NCBI RefSeq assembly: GCF_963678635.1
Contig: NC_087065.1
Span: 49,181,011 to 49,245,010 of the forward strand
Direction: 5' to 3'
Length of the DNA stretch: 64,000 nucleotides
Source: Symsagittifera roscoffensis
Taxonomy: Eukaryota; Xenacoelomorpha; Acoela; Convolutidae
Shown: piece after piece, positions 45,552 to 57,159 of the stretch
Numbering within the stretch: the stretch's first letter is position 1
How the letters are laid out: each line of letters begins with the position of its first letter
Made by a program: the position numbers and the translations under genes
The notes under the pieces: generated by a model
Databases searched by the model: none
What the model was told of the DNA's origin: nothing
Seen by the model: only the letters and a program-made list of their open reading frames with translations

Positions 45552-48500
45552 ATGAGGCGGAGTAGGGTACCGGTGCTCGAAAAATGGTCAAGTGGATCAA
45601 ACACGAAATATAATTCATCGCTGCGCGGAACGACATCAACGGGCCCAAAGATAACGAAGACGAACTTTTCAGTTAACATGGTCAGCACAAGGAGTACAGC
45701 GGAGAACAGGGCGAAAGAGGGCACGGAAGGGGAGCGAGTAGAACCCACCATCGAGATTGATCTAGAGACACCCGATCAAAGTGTGGATGAAACAAGGAAG
45801 ATGGCGACAGAGTCAACTCCAATGCCCAATGCAGAGGAACCGAACCAGAAACCCATAGAGTTCTCACCGATAGATGACGCGGAAGATGCAATAGGCAACA
45901 CCGAAGAAACGGTGAAAGAAGACTCTCAAGTAAAGAGGACATCTTTTACGGAAAAATTGGGAATAATGTTCGGAATAAAAACAAAAGAAAACGTGACTGA
46001 AGAACCAAAAGCAGAAAGAGCACGAACGTTTGGGACAGTGAGCACGAAGACCTCAGAAGCCAATCCAAGAGAGGAACAAGCTAAAGCAGAGGCTACGGCC
46101 GAAGAGAGACCGACAGCTGACCATGAAGAGACTACCATTGAGCTGGGTGACTTGTTGGCGAAATTAAATCAGATTGACAAAAGACTTAAGCACAGTGAAG
46201 AAGACAGAGAGGTGATAAAAAAGGAGATAAGATACAACAAGCACGAGTATCTAGACAGTTATTTTAACCTAGCTAAGGCAACAGATGAGAGACTCAAGGA
46301 AATGTCAGATAAGGTAGAAGCCACCAATGAAGAACGAGAAAAGAACATCAAAACAGACATGCAACAGTTGAAGAACCGATATGATGATGTCAACAGCCAA
46401 TTAGGGAGCCTGGAAAGGAGAATGGACACAATGAGCAGGAGTCAAGCCGAGAGTTCGTGTGAAATACAGGCAAAGTTGGATGCAATCTTGAGAGGTTCTA
46501 CTCCACAAGAAAGACCGGCAGCGGATCGTACGCAAGGCACCAGAGTTGACTTTGCAGAACCACAAAGGAACAAACGACAATCGACACCGTTGCCCTTAAC
46601 CAGGGATGCGATAAGCATAGCACCAACAGCTGCGAAAACAATAATGAAGAATGGAACGTCGAATACAACGACTGCTCCGGGAGATTCAACAGCTAACAGC
46701 AACACAGGACCGGATGCTATGACATGGGCCAGCACTTGGGAGATGATGAACAGGACTCTAGAGGCCTTCGCCACGAGGAACACTGACTCGAGCGACAGGA
46801 GAGAGGGAAAATCAAGAAAGACATTCAAGAAGCCAAAAGAATTCAAGGACGACTCCGATGGATGCATTGACACTTGGGTGGAAGTGATGAGATTACATCT
46901 AGAACAAGATAACTTGAGTGACGAAAGACAAGCATGTACAGCCATACTGAGCAACTTGGAAGGAACGGCATTAAAATGCGTGGTCGCAAAGAAGGAGGAA
47001 GAACGCGACACCGCGGACAAGATCTTCGAGATATTGCTGAATCGGTTCGGGTCAGGCATGAAGGGTCACCAAGCGATGATGCGATTTGAAAAGAGAAGGC
47101 AGAGGGACGACGAGTCAATAGATCGGTTCCTAGATGACCTCGAGAGCTTGAGAAGGAGGAGTGACCCAGAGGAGTCGACAAATAGACGGAACTTTAGCAT
47201 TGCCTCGAAGTTCATCGATGGGGTGAAAAGTGATGACTTAAGGACAATGTTAGCAACATACTACACATTGTCGAAGGACAGCGCACCCACCCCAGAAGAA
47301 ATGAGACAGAAATCAAGAGAATACATGCTGATGAAACCTAAGAAGTACTCATATTCCGAAAACAGGAACACGCAAGGGGGAAGCCAACCCCAGAGGTCAT
47401 CATGGTACAAACCTAGAGATGATATGGACAAGCGCAGATCATGCGCGAACTGCGGGTCAGCGGATCATCATGTGGCTGACTGCACAACGTACAAACAAGG
47501 CATGAAGAGCCTAGGTTATGCACCGGATGAAGAGGATATGAGCCAGATGGAGGAACACGAGTACTATAATGGCTTAATCATCAAGATAGGCGCCAGATGC
47601 TTCTTCTGTAACCAGGAGGGGCACTTCAGAATGGATTGTCCCTTGTTCTGGGAAGCGGTCAAGGACCAGAATCACCCCAAACATAAGTTGGCATTAGCGG
47701 CGGTGCAGAATCAGCGGAACAGGCAAAACGAGTTTGAATCTAGGAACTTGGGGGCACCAAACACCGAATTGCCGACGAAGACAGTGAAAGCTGTGACACA
47801 TGTTAGCGGTGCGTTAGAGTCCGCGGCCGGAAGCTCTCTAGAGATAAATTATGAGAAAGCGGCGACGGAAGCAATTGCCAAAGTGAAACAAGATCTGGCT
47901 GCGAAAGAAATAGAGCAACGACTAAAGTTGGAGATCGAAAGACAGAATTTTAACGGAGCATTAACCGGATCGAACTCAATACCAGAGGCTAGAACGGGCT
48001 CAATGAAGACCGGGAATTGTAACACCGTGAAAATGGTGACAGGTAAACCTTTTGGAATATCGAAAATCGGAGCAAGAATAATGTCGATAATCACAGTGGG
48101 CGGACACGAGGTAACCAGAAACTTGAGCGAGCCGAGCGACCAGACGATAATGCACATTGACGTGTATGCAGACTACTTGAGTGGAATAAGTCCACAAACG
48201 ACTTCTAGAGCGCTCAGGGCACTACTCACGAGAGGGGGCAGCAAATCGGTACGTGTTGATAATAGGTACACTGAAGCTTATGGTCCACACGAGGTCATGC
48301 TAAATATAGATGGAATCAACATCTATACCAAGACGATGATAACATGCGACGAAGACCTAATTGGACAAATCTATGTAGGGAAAGAAGAGTTGAAAGTAAG
48401 ATCGATCGGACACTGTGCCATGCTTGAAGAAGATGCAATGCACATCGGGACGGAAGCAGACGTGACAGGGCACGTGCTAGACATAAATGGCAAAAAGACT

Positions 48501-51500
48501 CAGTTGCGTGGATTACTTGACACGGGAGCAGTCTTGAGCGTCATACCAATCGAAACATGGGAAAAGATGGGCTTTGACAAAGGTGACTTGATAGACTCGA
48601 GAATACGGCTGTCAGCTGCAAACAAAGGGGCCCTACGGGTGCTGGGCAGGACGCCGATAATAGCCCTCAATTTGGGGGAACGTAACCTGTGGATGAGCTT
48701 CATCGTGGTAGAAAACCTAGATGAATCTGACCAATTCATTTTGGGCAGAGACTTCATCAGGAATTTCGACGTAACGATTGATCTAAATAATGCAATGTTC
48801 AGGATACGGAACCCGGATAGGAGGTACGCAATCAAACCGGTAAATTTAATAATGGCGAATGAAAACAAAGCACCGGTATTCTTGAGTAGGAGAGTGAGGT
48901 TAAAAGCTAATGAAGCGGCAATCGTAAGCTTGAGGATGAAAAATTATAATGAACTAAGTGACAACAAGCAAGTGTGTATAGTTCCGAATCCCAATAGTCA
49001 AAGCGCTGCTGTTTTAGGAAGATCATTTTCGATAACGAAGAGCGGCCTCTGCGTCAGTGTCTTGTTGAATACCCTTGATATACCGATCACGATACAGAGA
49101 GGGAGGAAGCTGGGATATGCTTTACCAGTTAAAACTCGATACGAAACAATTGAAAACTCAAAACAAAATGAAGTTGTTGATTGTCCTAATCACAGGGACA
49201 AAATTTGTATCTTGAGACGATTGCAGAGAATAAAAGATTCTTCAAGTCTTATCAAATCACTTAAGTCAGAAACGGACGATGGGCTTTCGAGCTGTTCGAA
49301 CTTTCCAGAGCGACCCACACTAGATGAAATGCAAACTGATAAACCGGTTCTGCCGGAGATTGAACATTTAAGGGGCAAACTGAAAGATGAACAGCTCGAA
49401 GCTATCAAGGACGTACTAGAGCGGAACGAGGAGGTTTTTTCAAGGCATAAGGCGGATATCGGGTGTTGTAATTTTGTTGAACATGAAATAGAACTTGAGG
49501 AAAACGCGGTGCCACACAGGGAGGGGGCGAGGCGCATGACCCCACACAAATCGGACGCGTGTAGAAAAGAAATCGAAACGTTACTAGAGTATGACATGAT
49601 AGAACCATCCAAGTCACCGTGGGCGTGTGGAGTAGTGATGGCCAAAAAGAAAGGCGACCAGTTAAGGTTTTGTTGTGACTTTCGATACCTGAACTCCGTC
49701 ACGGTAAAGGATGCCTATCCCATACCTAGAATTGATGAGAGCCTCTCGAAGTTAGGTGATGCGAAATTTTTTACGACTCTTGATTTAGGCTCGGCCTTTT
49801 GGCAGGTACCATTAAGGAAGCAAGACAGGGACAAGACAGGGTTCGCCTGTGAGTTGGGTCTGTTTCAATGGAAACGGATGCCGTTTGGACTCTGCAATGC
49901 AACAGCCACGTTTCAGCGGCTGATGGCACACGCGTTGATAGGCGTGACGAAGAAGTACGGCAACCTGGTAATGTGCTACGTGGACGACGTGGTAATAGCA
50001 ACGCCAACACTAGAAGACCACATCGAGAGGCTTGACGAGGTGTTCGCGTGCATGAAAAGATCGGGGCTGAAGTGTAAACCATCAAAGTGCGAGATACTCA
50101 AGGACTCGATCAAATACTTGGGCAGGATGGTAGATAAACACGGTATCAGACCTGACCCAGACGCCGTGGAAGCAGTCCTAACCTGGAAATCACCGAAGAC
50201 GGAACACCAGCTGATGAGCTTCCTGGGTTTCGCCAACTATTATAGAGAATTCATCAAGGGATATGCGGACAAAGTATACCCGATGCAACAATTAATGAGA
50301 CATAAGGGCAAGAAGTTCACGTGGAACAACGCGGCAGAAGAGTCATTCCAGAGAATAAAGAAAGAGCTGTGTGAGGCACCAGTACTGGGTATGCCGACTG
50401 AGAAAGGGATGTACGTGCTAGACACGGATGCATCAGTAGTCGCTATTTCTGGGATTCTCCATCAAGAACAAGAATGGAATGGGAAGACAGTCTTGAGACC
50501 AATAGCATACGGGAGCAAGGTCCTAAGTGACACAGAAATGAAGTACGGAGCACCGAAAGCAGAGATGTTCGCGGTGGTCACCTTTGTCGAAAAATACAGA
50601 GCATACTTAGGCAGTGAGCCCTTCAAGCTGCGAGTCGACAACCGAGCACTAAGCTGGCTGAAAACGTACTCAATGGACCAGAGCTATATTGGGAGGTGGA
50701 TAGTTCGCTTGGATGGATACAACATGATAATTGAGCACAGAACACGAGATAAACATCAAAATGCTGACAGCTTGAGTAAGAAGACGGAGTTCTACGAGAG
50801 GCAAGAACAAAGAGAGGCGGACAGACCTGAGATCAAAGACGGCTTCTCCTTTATGGACAAAGAAACGTACGACAGTCTTCCACTCACGAGATGGCTGGAC
50901 AAATCAGGCAAACCGATTGAAGATCATCCCGAATTGCCGAAAGAGCCTCTTGAAAAGACCATCTTGAAGAGAAGCAGAGGGATTCCGGTAGGAATAATGC
51001 TCAAGTCCAAGATCGTGAGGGAAACACTCAAGGCAAAAGGTTATGATCTCATCCAGGTAGAGGAGGGAACGGTCCGAATAGATGAAGACTTAATGAGGTT
51101 GCTTGAGAAACTATCAGATGACAAGCCCGTGATCCAAGGGAAAGGTCAGGAGGCACCGGAACTAACCATACTTCGGAGAGAAGAAACAGTGAACAATACT
51201 GACGTCTCAAAAGGAAGCATCACTGATAGCAAGGAAGTTGTGCGATCACTAGTTGAAAAAATCCCCGACAAAATTCTGGAGCAGACAAAAGTCAGGGATA
51301 AGAAAGTAACATTCAGAGAAGAAGTTGAACACCTGGGACTAGATCAAGAGTCCGGGGAGTGGTCCAGATTCATGGAAGAAGACGAAACCGGAGAAGGGAA
51401 ATTGTCCGGGGAGCGTGAAGAATGGGATGAAGACTCGGATGAGAGCAGCGAAGACCAAGACAGTCTATGCATGATACTGGCGGAAGAGAAGATAAGACAG

Positions 51501-54359
51501 CACGACAGGGAATTACAGACGGATCCATCTTCAGGGACGTACAATCTGGAAATACAAGAGGTACGAGGTGGTGAAGAGCTCGAGAAAATAGCAGTTTCAA
51601 GAAAACCACTAAGGGAACTATCGTGCAACTCAAACGTCAGAACGAATCTGGTACCAGAAGACGACATGAAAATCGTGAAAAGGATGATATGTGTGAAGCT
51701 GAGCGATGACATCCACAACCCTGGTGAAATGAATGGACAGATCATGGCGCTAAAGGAGCACGTTAAGGCGAGATACAGGCTGTCTGACCTAATAAGGGCC
51801 CAGAGGAATGACAAAATGACAAGTAACCTCTCCAAATGGATCCATTCGGGAGTCAAGGAGAAGGGGGAACTTGAGGAAGACAGCTACAAGATCTTGAGCC
51901 AGTTCTACAAAGAAAAGAGAGATTTACTTTATCACACAGCTGAAGGGGTGGTAGCGTGCAAGAGAAGAGATGAGGAAAAAATATTACACAAACACAACCT
52001 CATCATACTACCACAATTGTACCAAACGGAGGTGCTTTTCAGATCACACGACCAGATGGGCCACCAGGGGATAGATAAAGTACAACAAAGGATACTTCAC
52101 AGGTTTGATTGGCCGGGAATGAGAAAAGCTTGCGAGAGATGGGTGAATGCCTGCCTAGCATGCCTTCAAGTAAAAGACCCAAGGAAGATGAAGTTTCCCC
52201 TCAAGTCTGTCGAGAGTTCGGAATTCAATGAAGTGGTGCAGATAGACCATCAGAAAATCTGCATGACGGAGTCGGGTTATAACCAAATACTAGTTATAAT
52301 AGATCACTTCACCAAGTTGGCGGAAGCGGTTCCGTGCCAGACAGCCTCGGCAGAGGAGACATGTGATCACCTGATAACGCATTGGATATCGCGGTATGGT
52401 TGTCCAATGACTTTCCAGTCGGACAACGGCAAGGCTTTTGTGGGGGACTTGACAAAAGAATTGATGAAGAGATCACACATTGCTCAAGCGCACTCGACGA
52501 CCTATCATCCACAGACCAATGGGTTGGTAGAGAGACAGAACAGGACACTGGTCAACATGCTCAGGGTGTACTGCTCGAGATACATGACGGACTGGGACAA
52601 ATACCTGCCACAGGTAGTAGGAGCCTATAATAGTACTCAGCACTCAACGACGGGTATCAGTCCTTTCATGATGTTGACAGGCAGGGAAAGGGCAATGCCT
52701 ATAACATTCTTCTACCCGGAGTACGAGGGGAAGAGGACGTCACCTCAAGCATACGTGAAGGAAGCGATCAAAAGAAAACAAGAGCTAAACGAGCTATGTC
52801 GGAGAAACACGGCGCAAGCGCAAATGAGGCAACGCAAGAAATATGACGAAAAGATACTAAGAGCAAAGCCATACGAAGTGGGCCAATACGTGTGGGTCTT
52901 CCAAAATGTCATACCGCCCAAGGGAACAAAGAAACTACTCAAGAAATGGAGAGGACCGTTCATGATTACGGAAGTACATCAACAAGGACGGTTCTATCGC
53001 TTGAGTACAGGGCGAGCAGCACATTACGAAAATCTGAAGCCTCATGTCCCGTCCCCGGAGGACTGGTGCCTACCAAAAGACATGGAAGGTCTTGAGTACC
53101 TGGTGGTGGAACCAGCGTGCGAAGTGAATGAGAAAGGCACTAGAGAGAAAAATGATGGTAATGAGAACTTGAGTTTGGACGACAACGAAAAGATAGAAGT
53201 GGAGTCGGATGCAGGTTCATTTGTAGAAGAAGACTGGAACGACCCAGAGCAAAACGAGGTACCGAAGTGGATGGAGCCGGATCGACCAACACCACCGGAA
53301 ACCAGGACTGGCAATCGTAAACGCACAGGCATGAGGTACAATAGGTACGGGGATGACTTCTTGATCGATAAGATACAGCCAGACAAGTTGGGGGATGAAC
53401 TACTAAGCGCAGGCGAACTGGAAGCCGGAGAGGAATGGCAGGTCATTGACGATGGTGGACATTATCCGCAGGATGATTACTCGACGCCAGAATTGGAGAC
53501 GGATCTCGAACAGAGTGAGATAGAAAGGAGGGAGAACACGAACTTGAGGATTCTAGAGTGGATGCGTGATGTCAAGGACGAGAGCCGCGAAGGACAAAGC
53601 ATTCAGCAAATCGATGTATCAGCAGCAAATTACATGAAGACAGAGGACCCTCTTTTCGGATGGACAGCAACAGACAGGCCACTGGACATCCCTAAGGACA
53701 ATTCAGACCCGACTACATCGACGGGGACGTCGATAAATATTTTTGTCCGGGGAGTGGGGGTAGGACTTACCCACACCGAAAATTTGATGATAAAGAAGCT
53801 CAAGGAAGTGAGGGAAACAAGCGGATTGGAACTGGAGGAAGAAGAACCAGAGCCTACCATAGGAAGGAATTTCAAAACGAAATTCGAAATACCCAATGAA
53901 TACTCAGAGAACATCATGATAACGGATAGCGACTTCATCCTGTCAAACAGGACCAGCGCGATCTGCATCACGGCGGACATGAGTTTCAAATCAAGATTGG
54001 AGGCTGACTTCAAAAGAGAGTACCAGAACGTAGAGTTTCTGTTCAGACAGAGGCCAGGACTGGGAGGCATGGCAGCGCTTCCACCGTCAGTGGCACAGGT
54101 CCCGGGCAAATACCTCTGCTTCCTAGTAACGAGAGTCAACGACAGAAACACAATTGATCCCGAACACGTGATATTGGCACTGACAAGACTACGTGACTTC
54201 ATGATTGAAAGAGGAATAGTGGAGGTCTCGATGCCGGTGTACGACCCAAACAGGGGCAAACTGAGCTCGAGGGAATTGTACGCTATCCTACATGTGGTCT
54301 TTGCAGAAACAGAGATAATGGTCCATCTTCACAAGAAGTACTACTTGAGCATCGCCTGA
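45552..54359 (+). CDS. Gag-Pol polyprotein of element C, with macrodomain-like C terminus
   Basis: One open frame of 2935 codons from ATG 45552. Acidic, coiled-coil-rich N terminus to ~330; capsid-like region ~430-590; CCHC knuckles starting C631 and C683; protease DTG at 990; reverse transcriptase with YVDD from Y1476; RNase H ~1620-1740; linker with LSGE; integrase H2166 and CxxC; catalytic D2232, D2291, E2327 with 35 residues between the last two; GPF tail; FVRGVGVG; macrodomain-like ~2792-2935 ending YYLSIA. It is about 250 residues shorter than A and B, mostly in the N terminus and linker. No lesion is seen, so the enzyme set may be functional. CTTGAG hexamers are conspicuously frequent. 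Confidence 0.93.
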   Translation: MRRSRVPVLEKWSSGSNTKYNSSLRGTTSTGPKITKTNFSVNMVSTRSTAENRAKEGTEGERVEPTIEIDLETPDQSVDETRKMATESTPMPNAEEPNQKPIEFSPIDDAEDAIGNTEETVKEDSQVKRTSFTEKLGIMFGIKTKENVTEEPKAERARTFGTVSTKTSEANPREEQAKAEATAEERPTADHEETTIELGDLLAKLNQIDKRLKHSEEDREVIKKEIRYNKHEYLDSYFNLAKATDERLKEMSDKVEATNEEREKNIKTDMQQLKNRYDDVNSQLGSLERRMDTMSRSQAESSCEIQAKLDAILRGSTPQERPAADRTQGTRVDFAEPQRNKRQSTPLPLTRDAISIAPTAAKTIMKNGTSNTTTAPGDSTANSNTGPDAMTWASTWEMMNRTLEAFATRNTDSSDRREGKSRKTFKKPKEFKDDSDGCIDTWVEVMRLHLEQDNLSDERQACTAILSNLEGTALKCVVAKKEEERDTADKIFEILLNRFGSGMKGHQAMMRFEKRRQRDDESIDRFLDDLESLRRRSDPEESTNRRNFSIASKFIDGVKSDDLRTMLATYYTLSKDSAPTPEEMRQKSREYMLMKPKKYSYSENRNTQGGSQPQRSSWYKPRDDMDKRRSCANCGSADHHVADCTTYKQGMKSLGYAPDEEDMSQMEEHEYYNGLIIKIGARCFFCNQEGHFRMDCPLFWEAVKDQNHPKHKLALAAVQNQRNRQNEFESRNLGAPNTELPTKTVKAVTHVSGALESAAGSSLEINYEKAATEAIAKVKQDLAAKEIEQRLKLEIERQNFNGALTGSNSIPEARTGSMKTGNCNTVKMVTGKPFGISKIGARIMSIITVGGHEVTRNLSEPSDQTIMHIDVYADYLSGISPQTTSRALRALLTRGGSKSVRVDNRYTEAYGPHEVMLNIDGINIYTKTMITCDEDLIGQIYVGKEELKVRSIGHCAMLEEDAMHIGTEADVTGHVLDINGKKTQLRGLLDTGAVLSVIPIETWEKMGFDKGDLIDSRIRLSAANKGALRVLGRTPIIALNLGERNLWMSFIVVENLDESDQFILGRDFIRNFDVTIDLNNAMFRIRNPDRRYAIKPVNLIMANENKAPVFLSRRVRLKANEAAIVSLRMKNYNELSDNKQVCIVPNPNSQSAAVLGRSFSITKSGLCVSVLLNTLDIPITIQRGRKLGYALPVKTRYETIENSKQNEVVDCPNHRDKICILRRLQRIKDSSSLIKSLKSETDDGLSSCSNFPERPTLDEMQTDKPVLPEIEHLRGKLKDEQLEAIKDVLERNEEVFSRHKADIGCCNFVEHEIELEENAVPHREGARRMTPHKSDACRKEIETLLEYDMIEPSKSPWACGVVMAKKKGDQLRFCCDFRYLNSVTVKDAYPIPRIDESLSKLGDAKFFTTLDLGSAFWQVPLRKQDRDKTGFACELGLFQWKRMPFGLCNATATFQRLMAHALIGVTKKYGNLVMCYVDDVVIATPTLEDHIERLDEVFACMKRSGLKCKPSKCEILKDSIKYLGRMVDKHGIRPDPDAVEAVLTWKSPKTEHQLMSFLGFANYYREFIKGYADKVYPMQQLMRHKGKKFTWNNAAEESFQRIKKELCEAPVLGMPTEKGMYVLDTDASVVAISGILHQEQEWNGKTVLRPIAYGSKVLSDTEMKYGAPKAEMFAVVTFVEKYRAYLGSEPFKLRVDNRALSWLKTYSMDQSYIGRWIVRLDGYNMIIEHRTRDKHQNADSLSKKTEFYERQEQREADRPEIKDGFSFMDKETYDSLPLTRWLDKSGKPIEDHPELPKEPLEKTILKRSRGIPVGIMLKSKIVRETLKAKGYDLIQVEEGTVRIDEDLMRLLEKLSDDKPVIQGKGQEAPELTILRREETVNNTDVSKGSITDSKEVVRSLVEKIPDKILEQTKVRDKKVTFREEVEHLGLDQESGEWSRFMEEDETGEGKLSGEREEWDEDSDESSEDQDSLCMILAEEKIRQHDRELQTDPSSGTYNLEIQEVRGGEELEKIAVSRKPLRELSCNSNVRTNLVPEDDMKIVKRMICVKLSDDIHNPGEMNGQIMALKEHVKARYRLSDLIRAQRNDKMTSNLSKWIHSGVKEKGELEEDSYKILSQFYKEKRDLLYHTAEGVVACKRRDEEKILHKHNLIILPQLYQTEVLFRSHDQMGHQGIDKVQQRILHRFDWPGMRKACERWVNACLACLQVKDPRKMKFPLKSVESSEFNEVVQIDHQKICMTESGYNQILVIIDHFTKLAEAVPCQTASAEETCDHLITHWISRYGCPMTFQSDNGKAFVGDLTKELMKRSHIAQAHSTTYHPQTNGLVERQNRTLVNMLRVYCSRYMTDWDKYLPQVVGAYNSTQHSTTGISPFMMLTGRERAMPITFFYPEYEGKRTSPQAYVKEAIKRKQELNELCRRNTAQAQMRQRKKYDEKILRAKPYEVGQYVWVFQNVIPPKGTKKLLKKWRGPFMITEVHQQGRFYRLSTGRAAHYENLKPHVPSPEDWCLPKDMEGLEYLVVEPACEVNEKGTREKNDGNENLSLDDNEKIEVESDAGSFVEEDWNDPEQNEVPKWMEPDRPTPPETRTGNRKRTGMRYNRYGDDFLIDKIQPDKLGDELLSAGELEAGEEWQVIDDGGHYPQDDYSTPELETDLEQSEIERRENTNLRILEWMRDVKDESREGQSIQQIDVSAANYMKTEDPLFGWTATDRPLDIPKDNSDPTTSTGTSINIFVRGVGVGLTHTENLMIKKLKEVRETSGLELEEEEPEPTIGRNFKTKFEIPNEYSENIMITDSDFILSNRTSAICITADMSFKSRLEADFKREYQNVEFLFRQRPGLGGMAALPPSVAQVPGKYLCFLVTRVNDRNTIDPEHVILALTRLRDFMIERGIVEVSMPVYDPNRGKLSSRELYAILHVVFAETEIMVHLHKKYYLSIA
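51350..51413 (+). repeat. Two TTGTCCGGGGAG-type copies in the pol linker of element C
   Basis: A 10-base partial copy (51350-51359) and a full 12-mer (51402-51413), read as Glu-Ser-Gly-Glu and Leu-Ser-Gly-Glu, in the same linker as in A and B. Confidence 0.6.
53718..53782 (+). promoter_or_regulatory. 65-nt near-invariant nucleotide element within gag-pol (element C copy)
   Basis: Almost identical to the A and B copies although C is the most diverged element. The 12-mer is at 53743-53754, preceded by a T-run. Confidence 0.6.
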
Positions 54360-54882
54360 GTCGGGTACATGGAGGTATCAGGTCGGGTGTGAGGGAGGAG
54401 TCTTGAGTTAGGTACTGGGGTGCGGCGCAGGTAAAAGGATCTTAAGATGTGATTGGCATGACAATTGAATTTTAAAAGAAAGAATTGATGGTGCTAAAAC
54501 ATAAAATGAATCTGCATGTTCTTAAAGGAAAATCCAATCGAATTGCTTTAAGTGATATGAGAATGATAAGATTTTAACCATATGGGTAGAAGGGGGGTCC
54601 CTAGGTTAGGAACGTGACATGCTAAGTTTTAATAAGCTTTCTGTTTTCAGATCGAGTTTGAAAAACAAAGTTGAAAATCCAACTACACTCAAGCGAGAAA
54701 CAAAAAGAGAGAATCTTGATTGAACACGCGATAATCCGAATCTACAGCAAGTAGTTGCAAGAGAACATTTCTAGAGAATTCTTGAATTGGGTAATACTTG
54801 AGTTGGTAAGGTAATTCTTGAGTTGGTAAGGTAATTCTTGAGCTGGTTAACATCTACCTATATACATCCCGAAGTTGCAAAA
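54360..54882 (+). other. Spacer between gag-pol and ORF2, element C, with splice-acceptor-like site
   Basis: CTTTCTGTTTTCAG ending at 54650 followed by ATCGAGTTTGA is a textbook nematode-type 3' splice site at the position of the acceptor-like sites in A and B. Downstream, a GAGTTGGTAAGGTAATTCTT unit is tandemly repeated (about 54797-54840), followed by the ATG at 54883. Confidence 0.6.
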
Positions 54883-57159
54883 ATGGCAGACCGATTCTGG
54901 AACTCCGTGCCCGCGGCTCTGAAGAAGCCCACTCTTGACGAGCTGTACAGACGCTTGAGGGACCTGGACTACACCCAGATAGACGAGAGAATGGCGGTGA
55001 TGCTGAATGCGATCCTCCAGTTGGAGGACCAGGGTGAGTGCAGGGAGTCTGCGACGGAGGCTGTCTTGATGGTCGGCTACACCACCGAGGGCATATCAAA
55101 TCGAGAACAGACCAGATGGTTATCTTGGAATGCGGATGGAGGAGTAAGGGGCTTTGACTTGGCAAGAAATCCTGGCCTGAGTAACAACACCGAACACGGC
55201 GCAGGAGAGTTTCCGCTACCGACGAGACCAACAGCAAGATCCACAGGCCAGAGCTCGAGTAAGGTGCCGTCGATGTCGCGAGCGCAACAGACGACAGAGG
55301 CATATCCGGATCTGGGGGTTCTAAAGAAAGAGCTCGAGAAGGCGCTGAAGGAGAGGAATAAAGCGAACCTCGATCGGGATCAGGCGAAGCTGGACAGGGA
55401 GAAGCTTCAGCTGGAGAGAGACCAGGCAGTCGACGAGCGAGATCAGACGTCGAAATTACTTGAGATGCTAAGGGCTGAACATCAGCAGGAGCTGAGGGTG
55501 CGGGAGAACGTCGCAAATCGTGATCAACTGAAGTCGGAGTTGGAAAGGATAGAACAGCGACAACGCGAGCTTGACGCACAGAAGGGAGCCAGGTCAAACG
55601 AACGAGTGGTGACCAGCTCGAGGCCAGAGTCGCGCATGGAGGTGGATGAAGCTCCCAGGGCTAGAGGACGGTTCAACCTTGGCCGCGAGGCCAGAGAACA
55701 CATGAGCGAAGGGTTAGAGGTCTGGATACCGAATGACGTGACGCCTTCCTTGCGCAACCTAGAGACACAACCTGTACGTCCTCTGATGGATGTGGTGTTA
55801 CCAGGATATACCCCAACCTCGACCTCGAGTGGCAGTCAGGTGAGTGGCGCATCATCGCGCCTGAAGGAGCTAGGCGAGAAATTGCAACAGCAGAGTCGTG
55901 AAAGATCGACAAGGCCAGAGCTTCCCCCAACTTGGAGGGAACAGCCGGTCAGGAATGTCGTGATCGCAAGCTATAAGAAGAATACAGAAGGGAACTACCA
56001 CAGGCACAATCGGCTGGACTGGAGTGCGGAACAGGGAGCCAGGAGGGACTGCTTCCATGACGCAGCCTGGGTGGAGTATCTAGCGCCACCTCGTGTGCCA
56101 GAGGGTGCAGTTCACCTAATTATAGGGGATAGCCTGGTGCGGGTGTTGACCCAGATACGGTCCCATTGGCAGACAGGAGTCTTGAGTTTCGCTGGAGCTG
56201 CCACGCCACAGATGTTGGCAACCCTGGACATGCTAGGGATGACCAAAGTTTACACAGTGACCCTGATGGTTGGGACCAACGACGTGTCAAGGGGAGAAGC
56301 GAGGAAAGTAGCGAGGCTGTGCGACAAGATGAGCTGCCTTCTTGAGGAACTGAGGATCCAGATGGACCCCATCCTGCTGACGGTATGCACGGTCCCCTAC
56401 AACATGATGTTTGATCAGCACGCCCTAGAGATGAACCAGAAGGTGCGGAGCCTGAACAAGATGATCCGAGACATACACCGGAAGAGTGTGCTTCCTCTCA
56501 GGCTGTTGGACATAGCAGAATGTATGGAGAAAAAGGGATTCCCTGAAGACACCTCAAAAGATGGAATCCATTTCGATAGGCCAAGGGGAGCGGAGTGGCT
56601 GAACGACGTCTTCCAGGAACACATTAACACGCTAGAGGCGGACCTGCTGGAGACAGCCCAATTCACTTTAGGACCACCTCCCAACCCACCATTCCTTGCC
56701 TCGAGGGCCTTGGCTGGTCGCTTGGGAGCGAGAGTTGATGCTAGAGACAGTTCAAGGAGCAATCAGACCCGATTGCAGAGTGCCACGCCAATGGAGTCGG
56801 AGGAGGTAGAGTCAACAACACCTCCGGGCTCGGCGATGTCCTCTGTGGTGGTGGCAGATGGCAAGAGAGAAAAGAAGTCTATGGAGACTGCCCGCTTGAG
56901 ATATCCTGAGAAGATGAAGGAACTGGATCTAGAGAGTTTGGAATGCAGACGAGAGTTGGCGGAAACCCTGGGGATCGAACGAGTGTCGCACGAGGATCTG
57001 AATAGACATCATTGCATAGACTGGTTGAAAGCTCACGAAGCGCACTTCTCGAGAGCGAAGTTAATGGAGACCACAGACCTGACTGGAATTCCCACAAAAA
57101 CGATCATGGGACCCATTAACTACAGGCCTCTCAAACTGTTGGGGGTCCTGGACTTATAA
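54883..57159 (+). pseudogene. ORF2 of element C, N-terminal part with SGNH esterase, ends in frameshift
   Basis: ATG 54883 opens a protein whose first 120 residues align with B's ORF2 start. Residues ~155-250 are a long charged coiled coil. The SGNH hydrolase domain has G415-D416-S417, G464-T465-N466-D467 and D560-x2-H563, so the catalytic set is complete. The frame stops at TAA 57157-57159, just after a segment aligning with B (GPxNxRxL). The remaining ORF2 continues in the -1 frame, and a GGGGG run at 57141-57145 is the likely indel site. As it stands the truncated 758-residue product would still contain the whole esterase. Confidence 0.82.
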